Assembly (NCBI GenBank): GCA_025449845.1
Contig: JANWIP010000031.1
Coordinates: 117,888 to 181,887, forward strand
DNA length: 64,000 bases
Reading direction: 5' to 3'
DNA from: Solirubrobacteraceae bacterium
GTDB taxonomy: Bacteria > Actinomycetota > Thermoleophilia > Solirubrobacterales > Solirubrobacteraceae
A program made the position numbers and the translations under genes. The notes under the pieces are model-generated. The model ran no database searches. It had not been told where the DNA came from and saw only the letters and a list, made by a program, of their open reading frames with translations. The first letter of the stretch is position 1, and each line of letters opens with the position of its first letter. Shown here one piece after another: positions 1 through 7,259 of this stretch.

Positions 1-2
1 GC

Positions 3-722
3 CGCGAGGAGCGCCTGGCACGCCTGGCAGAAGAACTGCCCACACGCACTACCTGCATCGCCGCAGACCTCACCGCCGAGGATGCTCCCCCGCGCGTACT
101 GGAGCACCTGCAAGCACACCACGAGGGTCGCCTCAACCTGCTCGTCAACAACGCCGGGGCCTCTTGGCGGGCGACCTTTGCCGAGGGCGGCTACGCCAAT
201 GTCAAACACACTATGGCGCTCAACTTCGACGCCGTCGTGCGCCTCACCGAGGTCCTGCTACCGCTGCTGCGCGCGAGCGCCCCCAGCGCGATCGTCAACG
301 TCGCCAGCACAGCCTCGCGCGTCGCGCGCCCCGGCGCCGGTGCTTATTCCGCCGCCAAGTTCGCCCTCGTCGGCTGGACCGACGCCCTCTACGCCGAGGA
401 GCGCTCCCACGGCGTCCACGTCGGCATGGTCCTCCCTGGCTTCATCGCCACCGAGGGCTTCCCCGCCAATGAGCTGCGCGCCCGGGCTGCTACCCGCTGG
501 ATCGTCTCCACGCCCGAGCGCGCTGCCGAGGCCGTCCTCGATACCGGCCTGCGCGGCCACGCCGAGCGCTACGTCCCCCGCCCCTACTTCCTCGCCGCCG
601 CCGCCCGCCTGCTCCTCCCCGGCCTCACCCGTCGCGTGCTTTCTGGCGGAGGTGGCGCGGCGCTGACCACCAGCACAGGAGCGGACGCCGCGGAAAACTC
701 AACGCGGCAGGCGCGTCAGTAG
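3..722 (+). CDS. SDR-family oxidoreductase, 5'-truncated by window edge
   Basis: This is the C-terminal part of a classical short-chain dehydrogenase/reductase; the Rossmann-fold nucleotide-binding start lies left of the window. The open frame running in from the edge contains the LLVNNAG motif (about residue 45 of the visible part), then the Ser of VNVAST and the catalytic YSAAK (Tyr-x-x-x-Lys) characteristic of SDR enzymes. The tail after residue ~190 is low-complexity and Ala/Thr rich. The family reduces or oxidises NAD(P)-linked carbonyl/hydroxyl groups on varied small substrates, so the substrate cannot be named. It converges on the toxin-antitoxin pair and overlaps the toxin 3' end by 24 bases. 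Confidence 0.85.
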   Translation, partial: REERLARLAEELPTRTTCIAADLTAEDAPPRVLEHLQAHHEGRLNLLVNNAGASWRATFAEGGYANVKHTMALNFDAVVRLTEVLLPLLRASAPSAIVNVASTASRVARPGAGAYSAAKFALVGWTDALYAEERSHGVHVGMVLPGFIATEGFPANELRARAATRWIVSTPERAAEAVLDTGLRGHAERYVPRPYFLAAAARLLLPGLTRRVLSGGGGAALTTSTGADAAENSTRQARQ

Positions 723-1055
723 GTGAATACGACGGAGCACCAGTTCAAGGGTGCTGTCGCGTACCTGTCCCCGCCGCTCGGCAAGGCGGGTGCGTGAGAT
801 GGAACGGATGTTTTCAGGGAGGGCGTAGCTAATCGCGGTCAGGCCGCCCTCGGGCGGCTCGATGCGGACGTGGAGCGGCGTATCCCGGTCGGTCCGGGTC
901 AGCGGTAAGGCTATGCAAATCTCGCCGCGGCCGGAGGAGATCTGGTCGATACTCACGATCACAACGGGGCGTGTGCCGCCTTGCTCGTGGCCTATGACAG
1001 GCTCCAGGCGGGCGTCCCAGACGTCGCCTTGCCTGGCAGCGGGGACCGCCGTCAC
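699..1055 (-). CDS. MazF/PemK-type toxin (type II TA endoribonuclease)
   Basis: The 118-residue protein has the MazF/PemK fold signature: an N-terminal QGDVWDARLEPVIGHEQGGTR stretch (residues ~9-28; the loop before GTRPVV is typical), then RPVVIVS and a conserved Pro-Leu-Thr core (ALPLT). Family members are sequence-specific mRNA endoribonucleases that halt translation until bound by antitoxin. Its start codon overlaps the stop of the upstream antitoxin by four bases, the usual translational coupling in these modules. The gene runs convergent to the truncated SDR gene and their 3' ends overlap. Family assignment is firm; the cleavage site is unknown. Confidence 0.88.
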   Translation of the reverse strand: MTAVPAARQGDVWDARLEPVIGHEQGGTRPVVIVSIDQISSGRGEICIALPLTRTDRDTPLHVRIEPPEGGLTAISYALPENIRSISRTRLAERRGQVRDSTLELVLRRIHLLTRLPR

Positions 1056-1306
1056 TCCAGTTCCTTCAGGCCGTCGAGCAGAGCGTCGTCCCAGACCTCA
1101 ATCTCAGCGCGATAGGACGCCGCCTGCTGAGGGTCGGCCATCAAACGCTCCATCGCCACCTCGTGTTCGGTCAGGATCTGATCGTCCTCGGCATCGCAGA
1201 TGAGCGCGTCCAGGAGGTCGGGAGCGCTGAGCCCACGCTCCCGGCTGAGGCGTCGCAGTCGATCTCGGGTTTCGGGCCGAATACGGACGGTCGCGGTCGC
1301 AGCCAT
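1052..1306 (-). CDS. Ribbon-helix-helix antitoxin (MazE-like partner)
   Basis: An 84-residue protein with a short N-terminal strand and two helices (ATVRIRPETRDRLRRLSRER, LSAPDLLDALI) that fits a ribbon-helix-helix DNA-binding domain, followed by an acidic C-terminus that would wrap the toxin. It lies directly upstream of the MazF-type gene with a four-base overlap, so it is called as the cognate antitoxin. The ATG at 1304-1306 has a good AAAGGAG Shine-Dalgarno eight bases upstream. An 8-bp perfect inverted repeat at 1353-1375 upstream is a candidate autoregulatory operator. Antitoxins of this class normally repress their own operon. Confidence 0.82.
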   Translation of the reverse strand: MAATATVRIRPETRDRLRRLSRERGLSAPDLLDALICDAEDDQILTEHEVAMERLMADPQQAASYRAEIEVWDDALLDGLKELE

Positions 1307-1352
1307 CTCTGCATCTCCTTTCGTGCACGTCTACGTATACGTTGGGTAATAC

Positions 1353-1375
1353 GATAACGCGTACCAGGCGTTATC
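1353..1375. promoter_or_regulatory. Inverted repeat, candidate operator of the TA module
   Basis: GATAACGC and GCGTTATC form perfect 8-bp arms around a 7-base spacer, about 47 bases upstream of the antitoxin start and overlapping the stop codon of the upstream glycosyltransferase. No T-run follows on either strand, so an operator is more likely than an intrinsic terminator. That the antitoxin binds it is inference from how TA operons are usually controlled. Confidence 0.45.
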
Positions 1376-3407
1376 CGGGCACAGCCGTACGCCCGCCGAG
1401 ACCTCCGGCTTCCAGCACCTCGCCCAGCCCCGCATGGTCCGGCTCCACCTGACCCAAGCCATGCGGCGTCTTCTCCCAGTAGAACGGCTTGTGGATCAGC
1501 TGCACGAGCGCGCGCCAGGCGGCGATCGAGTGCAGCACCCAGTAGAACGGATTGAGCAACGCAAATGGTGCACTGCGCCAGCCCTGACCACGCACGGCGC
1601 CAAGCAGGTTGAGCAGGATCATGATGCCGTTGCCGATCACGAGATTGATCAGGGCGATCGTCCAGAACACGCCTGAGTCGACCAGCGGCAGATGCGGCTC
1701 GCCAAAGGCATACCAAGCGGCCGTGCCCACCCACATCACCGGCGCCAACAGAAACGTCAAAGGCGTGCCCGCGATCAGCAGCAGGAAGCCCAGAGCATCG
1801 CGCACCCCCACCTGTGCCACCAGCCGGCGCGGCGAGCGGGTATGCACGAGCGCGGTCTGCATGTAGCCCTTGATCCAGCGTGTGCGCTGGCGAATCCAGG
1901 GGCGCAGCTCCGCACAGGCTTCCTCGTCGGTGTCCGAGTCGATCACTCCCACGCGATAGCCCTCCACCGCCGCGCGCAACCCCAGGTCGGCGTCCTCGGT
2001 GACGTTGTGGGGGTCCCAGCCGACCAGCTTGCGCAGAGCGTCGATGCGGAAGTGATTTGAGGTGCCACCCAAAGGGATGGGCAGGCGCAGGCGATCCAGG
2101 CCGGGCAGCATGATCCCGAACCAGTAGCCGTACTCCAGCGAGAACATGCGCGTCAGGAGGTTGGTGGAGTCATTCCAGTAGCGCAGCCGCGCCTGCACGC
2201 AGACCGTGCGCTCACCCGCGTGCTCAAAGGCGGCCACCGCTTTGCGTAACTGCAAAGGCTCGGGGCGATCCTCGGCATCGAAGATCACCAACAGATCCCC
2301 CCGTGCGAGGAAGAGGCCGACGTTGCACGCCTTGGGCTTGGTTTTGGGTTGGGCATCGGGCACGACCACCAGACGCACCGTCGAAGGTGGCCGCGCGGCG
2401 CGCGCAGCCGCGATGGTCTCCTCGTCGTCAGCCTCCAGCAGCACCAGGATCTCGAGCTTCTCGCTTGGATAGTCGAGCGCCGCCAGGTTGCGCATCAGCC
2501 CACCGATCACATTGGCCTCGCGGTATACCGGCACGAGCACCGTGTAATCGGGTAGCAGGCGGTCGTCGCGCTCGGCCTCCGCGCCAACCTCTCGCCTGCC
2601 CCGCGTGCCAGCGACGGCGCCCACCAGGCAGGCGACCAGCTTGAAGCCCACGGCCCCAAGGAAGGCAGCGTTGGCCAGGGCCACCACCAGCGACAGCGTG
2701 AACTGCCAGTCCAGCACTGTTCCGACCACAGTTGCCACCAGCAGAGCCAGGATCCACAACTTCTGCCCGCGCGAGAATCCGCTGGCCGCTGAGAGCTCGG
2801 GACGGCGGAACAGCAACTCCCCCGTGGAGCGGCGCGCGATGTGATCCTTGAAGCAGTGCGCCACGGTGCGCTCGATGTCTAGCGGCGTTGTACTGCGCAG
2901 CAGGAACGTCTGCGGCTCCCCGAGGTGCTTGCGCAAGCGCTCCAGGAACGCCTCCGTAGGTGGCTCGCAGGTTGCCACCACCAGCAGATCGTCCTCGCGG
3001 CCCACGGGTATCCAGCCCTCATCCAGGAGCTGCTCTGGGTCAAAGCAGCAGACGAGTGCCTCGTCCACGGGGTCGCGCAGAAGATCGATGAAATCGAGAC
3101 CCCATTGCGCTCCCAGCACGCGATGCAGATCGAGGCGATGCACGCGCTCGGCGGCCTCCAGGATGCGCCCGATCCGAACGCCCGTTTCGGCCTGACGCGC
3201 AAGCGCCCAGTCAAGCGTCTTACGGTCGATCATCCCCGCCTCTAGCAGCGCCTCTCCAAGGGGAAGGGTATCCACATGGGCTGTTCGGCAGAGCACCCAT
3301 GGAGCACCGCAACAGTTGTCGAGAGTGGACGATCGTTCGATAGACGGGCGCGCGGCGGTGCTATAGGGCGGGATCGGCCGCGTGGACGGTGTGAAGGATG
3401 TGCGCAA
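1371..3407 (-). CDS. MshEN-like domain fused to membrane glycosyltransferase family 2
   Basis: The protein joins an N-terminal MshEN/type II secretion E-N-like domain (about residues 48-115) to a processive-type GT2 (about 285-515) between membrane segments (about 217-265 and several after 535). GT2 motifs are visible: DAED near 377 (sugar-nucleotide/metal site), TEDADLG near 470 and QRTRW near 507, as in cellulose-synthase-like enzymes, so it probably makes an exported polysaccharide at the inner membrane. The first MshEN repeat (LGEALLEAG, then L, L and Q at the expected spacing) fits the c-di-GMP-binding consensus except Pro for Arg; the second is more degenerate. The listed ATG start is uncertain; the first ~45 residues look non-domain and a later GTG near 3275 is possible. 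Confidence 0.8.
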   Translation of the reverse strand: MRTSFTPSTRPIPPYSTAARPSIERSSTLDNCCGAPWVLCRTAHVDTLPLGEALLEAGMIDRKTLDWALARQAETGVRIGRILEAAERVHRLDLHRVLGAQWGLDFIDLLRDPVDEALVCCFDPEQLLDEGWIPVGREDDLLVVATCEPPTEAFLERLRKHLGEPQTFLLRSTTPLDIERTVAHCFKDHIARRSTGELLFRRPELSAASGFSRGQKLWILALLVATVVGTVLDWQFTLSLVVALANAAFLGAVGFKLVACLVGAVAGTRGRREVGAEAERDDRLLPDYTVLVPVYREANVIGGLMRNLAALDYPSEKLEILVLLEADDEETIAAARAARPPSTVRLVVVPDAQPKTKPKACNVGLFLARGDLLVIFDAEDRPEPLQLRKAVAAFEHAGERTVCVQARLRYWNDSTNLLTRMFSLEYGYWFGIMLPGLDRLRLPIPLGGTSNHFRIDALRKLVGWDPHNVTEDADLGLRAAVEGYRVGVIDSDTDEEACAELRPWIRQRTRWIKGYMQTALVHTRSPRRLVAQVGVRDALGFLLLIAGTPLTFLLAPVMWVGTAAWYAFGEPHLPLVDSGVFWTIALINLVIGNGIMILLNLLGAVRGQGWRSAPFALLNPFYWVLHSIAAWRALVQLIHKPFYWEKTPHGLGQVEPDHAGLGEVLEAGGLGGRTAVPG

Positions 3408-3686
3408 GGCAGCGCAACTTCGCGCTCAAATTGAGCTCTTGGCTAGAGAAGGGCTCCTCGGGGCAGGAAAAAAGCCGTGAGAGGCCGAAGGATCTGGGTA
3501 CGAAAGATCCACCAGGAGGATCACGTAGCTGCAGGAAGCAGCCGATGAAGACCATAGAAACCGCAGTGAACCTCAAGGGCCTCCATTTTGAGCGCCCCCG
3601 GACGGCATCCAGACACGTCCGAAGCGCCTACTCGCGCGTATACGTTTCGGCAGAGCAAAGCGCCGCCGCCTCTACTGGGAGAATAA
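3408..3686. other. Gene-free stretch with small hairpins, no recognised RNA
   Basis: No convincing coding frame is present. On the plus strand there are short stem-loops (GGATCT/AGATCC around 3490-3510 and GCTGC/GCAGC around 3528-3542) and a possible long-range pairing of CTCCT with AGGAG that would enclose them. It lies between the divergent glycosyltransferase start and the sigma-factor promoter. I tested it by eye against SRP RNA, c-di-GMP, c-di-AMP, SAM-IV and glycine riboswitch patterns without a match. It could be a leader of the glycosyltransferase or a small RNA. Confidence 0.3.
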
Positions 3687-3715
3687 TTGACAACGCAACT
3701 AACATGGCCTACAAT
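3687..3715 (+). promoter_or_regulatory. Sigma-70-type promoter of the sigma-factor gene
   Basis: TTGACA at 3687-3692, a 17-base spacer and TACAAT at 3710-3715 make a near-consensus housekeeping promoter, predicting a start of transcription near 3722. It decides the start of the sigma gene: an in-frame ATG overlapping this promoter cannot be used, so translation starts at 3807. Confidence 0.85.
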
Positions 3716-3735
3716 TCCGACTCCAAGCATCGGAT

Positions 3736-3781
3736 TAGAGGGTGGCGCAGTCGGCCAAAGGCCGCCGATATGGGCCTCTCT
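3736..3781 (+). repeat. Leader hairpin element, copy A (sigma-factor 5' UTR)
   Basis: The element opens with TAGAGGGTGGCGCAG, has an inner stem CGGCC/GGCCG and closes with GGGCCTCTC. It begins about 14 bases after the predicted transcription start and ends about 25 bases before the sigma-factor ATG, so it should be part of the mRNA leader. It is the most diverged of the clear copies in its 3' half. Confidence 0.75.
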
Positions 3782-3806
3782 CGATTCCCAGTCCGAAGGA
3801 CCCACC

Positions 3807-4844
3807 ATGTCTGACACAACCACGCACACCAACCCCCACCTCCCCCCACTGGACTCGGTGGACGCCGTCGACGCCGCTGAGAACGCGGTGCTGGAGTCCG
3901 CTGAGCTGGCAACCGACCCCACCCTGGCGGTCGTCCCCGACGGGACGGAGAGCGCGACCGAGAGCGAGGCCCGCCCGGAGCGTCCGGCGGCACCCGAACT
4001 GTCGCTGGCCGCGCCTGAAAGCTTCATCCCGGAGTCGGTGGACCAGCTGCTGGCGCACTCGCGGCGCTACCCGCTGCTGACCCCCGCCCAGGAGATCGAA
4101 CTGGCGCAGCGCATCGAGAAGGGTGACCTGCACGCTAAGGAACTGATGATCAACTCCAATCTGCGCCTGGTCGCCTCCAACGCGAGGCGCTACCAGAACC
4201 AGGGCCTGCCGTTGGCCGACCTGGTGCAGGAGGGCATGCTCGGCCTGATCAGGGCCAGCGAGAAGTTCGACTGGCGCAAGGGCTTCCGTTTCTCGACCTA
4301 CGCCACCCTCTGGATTCGCCAGGCGATTCAGCGCGGCCTTGAGAACAGCGGTCGCACGATCCGTCTGCCCGTGCACGTGGCCCAGCGTTCGCGCAAGGTC
4401 GGCCGCGTGGAGCGTGAGCTGTCGGTGCGTCTCGGCCGCGAGCCCACCAACGAGGAGCTGGCCCAGGAGACCGGCCTTGAGCTGGAGCAGGTTGAAGAAG
4501 TGCGCCACCAGCGCAACGCTCTCGTGAGCCTCGACCAGCAGGTGGGCGAAGACGGCGACACCGCGCTGGGCGATCTGCTGCCCGCCGAGCAGGAGGCTCC
4601 CGAGGAAATTGCCTACGAGAACGAGCGCGAGCGGATCGTGCACCGCGCGATCGCCCAGCTGCCCGATACCGAGCGCAAGGTCTTGACGCTGCGCTTCGGC
4701 ACCGGCCGCGAGGAGCCGCAGACGCTCACCGCGATCGGCAAGCGCCTGGGCTTCTCCGCCGAGCGGGCCTCGCAGCTTGAGCAGCGCGCTCTGAAGAAGC
4801 TCGCTGAGTCGCCTGAGCTGGCGGCGCTGCGCGAGGCTGCTTGA
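3807..4844 (+). CDS. Sigma-70 family RNA polymerase sigma factor (group 1/2 type)
   Basis: This 345-residue sigma factor has an acidic low-complexity N-terminus (~85 residues), then region 1.2, region 2 (NLRLVASNARRYQNQGL, DLVQEGMLGLIRA, FSTYATLWIRQAI, the -10-binding part), region 3 and region 4 ending in an HTH (TAIGKRLGFSAERASQLEQ). It has full primary-sigma architecture, lacking only the large region 1.1. It directs RNA polymerase to promoters. The ATG at 3807 is chosen because of the GAAGGA ribosome site six bases before it and because an upstream in-frame ATG overlaps the promoter. It is probably monocistronic, ending at the terminator at 4864-4903. Whether it is the housekeeping or an alternative group 2 factor is open. 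Confidence 0.93.
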   Translation: MSDTTTHTNPHLPPLDSVDAVDAAENAVLESAELATDPTLAVVPDGTESATESEARPERPAAPELSLAAPESFIPESVDQLLAHSRRYPLLTPAQEIELAQRIEKGDLHAKELMINSNLRLVASNARRYQNQGLPLADLVQEGMLGLIRASEKFDWRKGFRFSTYATLWIRQAIQRGLENSGRTIRLPVHVAQRSRKVGRVERELSVRLGREPTNEELAQETGLELEQVEEVRHQRNALVSLDQQVGEDGDTALGDLLPAEQEAPEEIAYENERERIVHRAIAQLPDTERKVLTLRFGTGREEPQTLTAIGKRLGFSAERASQLEQRALKKLAESPELAALREAA

Positions 4845-4863
4845 TCAGATGTTTGAGACGTTG

Positions 4864-4903
4864 AGGCCGGTGCCCTGAAGCAGGGCATTGGCCTTGGCGT
4901 TTT
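4864..4903 (+). terminator. Intrinsic terminator after the sigma-factor gene
   Basis: AGGCC and TGCCCTG pair with CAGGGCA and GGCCT around an AAG loop, followed by TGGCGTTTT. This stem lies 20 bases after the sigma stop codon and before the convergent gene end at 4996, so it may serve both directions. Confidence 0.7.
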
Positions 4904-4995
4904 GGGCCGGGTACGCGCTCAGCACACCAGGACGGACAAGCCTCGGCGGGGATGGAAGGCTAATCCGCGTCTCCCCGGCACATTGGGAGCATGGC

Positions 4996-7209
4996 TCAGA
5001 GTTTGTCCCCATAGGGAGGCCGGATCAGGAAGCGCTCTGCGACGACCTGAATGACGACATCTGGTCTATGCCGCTGGATAAGTTCGGCATCGATGTTTTG
5101 TGTCCAAAGATGCGCGCTCCAGGAGAATAGGCCGCGTAGGTATGGTCTGAGCCAGCGGGCGTAAGAGTCTCCGTAGATGAGCGCGCGGGGAAGGCTTGGG
5201 TCGGTGTGGCTTTCGTAGGCTACGGTGCCGCGGGTTTCGGAGACTTCAAGATCGCTAGACGGTGATACTGAGCGGGCCTGAGGCAACTTCCAGGGGTCTG
5301 GTCGCTGCTCAGTCTCCGGTTCGGCAGCGATTCGGCGTTCGCCGGGGGGTGCGACGAGGCGACCGTCTAGGAGGTCTACCTGCTCCTTGTCGGCCAGGTC
5401 ACCGGTTATCGGCGTTGCGTCCTGCCAGTCGATCTCGTATTCGTCGTAGGACGGGATCACGACACCTCTGCGACGTACCTCGCGCACGATCGCCTGGACC
5501 GCGAGCCAGGCTCCGCGATAGTTCCAGTGGGCGTCCTGGCGGTAGTAGACGGGCTCACCGTCCAGCGCGCCCTCTCTGAGCGCGTCCCGAAGGTCGAGCG
5601 GTGCAAGCGCGGGATGATCTGCGACTGCCTGGAGGATCTGGTCGATTGGTCGCGGTCGAGTTGCTACCGGAACGCTCGACGGAAGCATCTGCGGATAGAC
5701 GGATTCCTTGGCTGGCGCTATTGCAAAGACGTATGGGATCCCCAGCGCGGCGAGCGCGTCATGGCGCTGGCCGAGCATGTTCAGGTAGTGCGCGAGGTCA
5801 GCGCTGGTCAGCGTGAGGTCGCCTAGCAGCTGGTCGAGGCTGCCGTTGGCGTCGTCGCAGAGAAAGAGCCAGCCATCCCGCCCGACGAGGACTCGCGGCT
5901 CTGGAAGATCAGCGGGCGTTGGGTCGCGGCGCATCGGGACGAACGTCGTGCCGTCAGAGGACGATTGTGACAGTTCATCGAAGCGGATGGCACGGGGAAG
6001 TGCGACTGCTGGATTGGGAGTGCATACCTCTAAGTAATGTTGTTGGCCATCCCGTAGGCGAGGCGGAAGCTCAACCTCAAAGCCGTGCTGGCCGTCGCCG
6101 ATGTCGGCCTTCGCAAGGTCAGCGCGGGGCCGGTTGGCCATGACCTTGCGGACAATCTTATTGTCGATATAGACATCCAACGAGAGATGCTGGTTGGGGT
6201 GAGCAGCATCGTACGCCCAGCCAGTTATGACACCTTCGCTGACCTTGTCGATTCTCCCGTCAATGCGGCTTGGCCGCGTGTGAGTAGTGTTGTCATAGGT
6301 CCGGGATGTTGCCTTAGCTCTGTAGATACCCCACAGGCAATCGTTATCTACGACGCCCTCCTCGGTAAGGATCGAATCAAACTCCATGAGGACACGGACA
6401 AGATCGGGGTGGTGTTCAAAGTTGCCCATAACCCCGCTAAAGAGCAGGTGATAGACCGCTCCGCCCCAGGGTCGCTCCTCGACAGTCTCAAACGTTCCAC
6501 GCAGAAGCGCGGGCAGCTCGCCACTGTGGATAGCCTCACTTGGATCGTCCTGGATAAAGCGCTCTATGTCCGGTCGGCCAGCCGGGGGTCTGAGGCGTCC
6601 ATCGTTGGCAGCTAAGTCCCGAAGTAACTCAGGTGACAGCCGTGCCAGGAGCCGGTTCACGATTTCGAGCTGCTTATCCGTCCACTGGAAGCGACTAGGG
6701 CCAACGAACTCGGACACATACAGCAAGCCATCCGCACCGAGAAGCCGGTTGATGGTATTGACCCAATCTTCCAGGCTGTCCAGGTGGTGCAGCACTGCCT
6801 TGCCTACGACGAGGTCAAACGCGCCGCTCGGTCTCCATGTCTCCAGGTCGGCGCAGATAAGCTCTAGGCGATCCTTTAGGTGCGAAGGGGTCGCGGCCAT
6901 TCCGCCTTCGATGCGCTTCGGCGAAATGTCAACACCTATTATATGCTCACAGGCATTCAGCTCCAGTAGTTCGCGCTCGAAGCTGCCACCGCCGCAACCC
7001 AGGGATAATCCGCGGCGACGCGGTGTCTGACAGTAGCGCGCGGTGAAGTAGGCTGCTGGAGTAACTGCGGGATCCCCGGTGATGCGCCGATTGATCTCGG
7101 CGTTGACAACCGGGCTATGCCAGAAAGAGCGCCCGGAGCCAGTTGGGCGGTCCCAGGTCGCGGCTACGGCCGCGGCGTATGCATCGCCGCGCTGTGTCTC
7201 GTTCGCCAC
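4996..7209 (-). CDS. Methyltransferase - GWAYD domain - AlgX/AlgJ-like SGNH fusion
   Basis: This 737-residue protein appears to combine three modules. Residues ~60-250 are a class I SAM-dependent methyltransferase (motif I LGCGGGS at 70-76, GVDIS, KAVLHHLDS). Residues ~310-410 hold a GxITGWAYD beta-sandwich module (GWAYD at 330-334) that occurs in multidomain glycosyltransferases and polysaccharide enzymes. Residues ~430-735 resemble AlgX/AlgJ SGNH-like O-acetyltransferases, with D-A-HW (559-562) and GDSYA (680-684) as the likely catalytic Asp-His and Ser. No signal peptide is seen, so it probably acts in the cytosol, unlike periplasmic AlgX. It follows two beta-helix genes by 50 bases in the same direction. 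Base composition is less GC-rich than neighbours. Role in modifying a surface glycan is inference. Confidence 0.75.
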   Translation of the reverse strand: MANETQRGDAYAAAVAATWDRPTGSGRSFWHSPVVNAEINRRITGDPAVTPAAYFTARYCQTPRRRGLSLGCGGGSFERELLELNACEHIIGVDISPKRIEGGMAATPSHLKDRLELICADLETWRPSGAFDLVVGKAVLHHLDSLEDWVNTINRLLGADGLLYVSEFVGPSRFQWTDKQLEIVNRLLARLSPELLRDLAANDGRLRPPAGRPDIERFIQDDPSEAIHSGELPALLRGTFETVEERPWGGAVYHLLFSGVMGNFEHHPDLVRVLMEFDSILTEEGVVDNDCLWGIYRAKATSRTYDNTTHTRPSRIDGRIDKVSEGVITGWAYDAAHPNQHLSLDVYIDNKIVRKVMANRPRADLAKADIGDGQHGFEVELPPRLRDGQQHYLEVCTPNPAVALPRAIRFDELSQSSSDGTTFVPMRRDPTPADLPEPRVLVGRDGWLFLCDDANGSLDQLLGDLTLTSADLAHYLNMLGQRHDALAALGIPYVFAIAPAKESVYPQMLPSSVPVATRPRPIDQILQAVADHPALAPLDLRDALREGALDGEPVYYRQDAHWNYRGAWLAVQAIVREVRRRGVVIPSYDEYEIDWQDATPITGDLADKEQVDLLDGRLVAPPGERRIAAEPETEQRPDPWKLPQARSVSPSSDLEVSETRGTVAYESHTDPSLPRALIYGDSYARWLRPYLRGLFSWSAHLWTQNIDAELIQRHRPDVVIQVVAERFLIRPPYGDKL

Positions 7210-7259
7210 GCCGTCAACCTACAGGCCGCCGAGCGCCTGCCGACGCTTGGCGGCTGGGC

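Noticed and set aside
3520..3560. Signal recognition particle RNA (GGAAGCAGCC-like block)
   Set aside because: Only one short block matches; the paired GGTCAGG/loop features of the SRP core are absent.
3687..3806. Upstream in-frame extension of the sigma-factor gene
   Set aside because: It overlaps the TTGACA-N17-TACAAT promoter and the leader hairpin; the ATG at 3807 has a ribosome site.
3398..3814. Plus-strand 138-codon frame before the sigma gene
   Set aside because: No family resemblance, crosses a promoter and a hairpin, and composition looks non-coding.
3735..4643. Long antisense frame across the sigma-factor gene
   Set aside because: Mirror frame of a clear gene in GC-rich DNA; His/Gln/Leu-rich with no recognisable domain.
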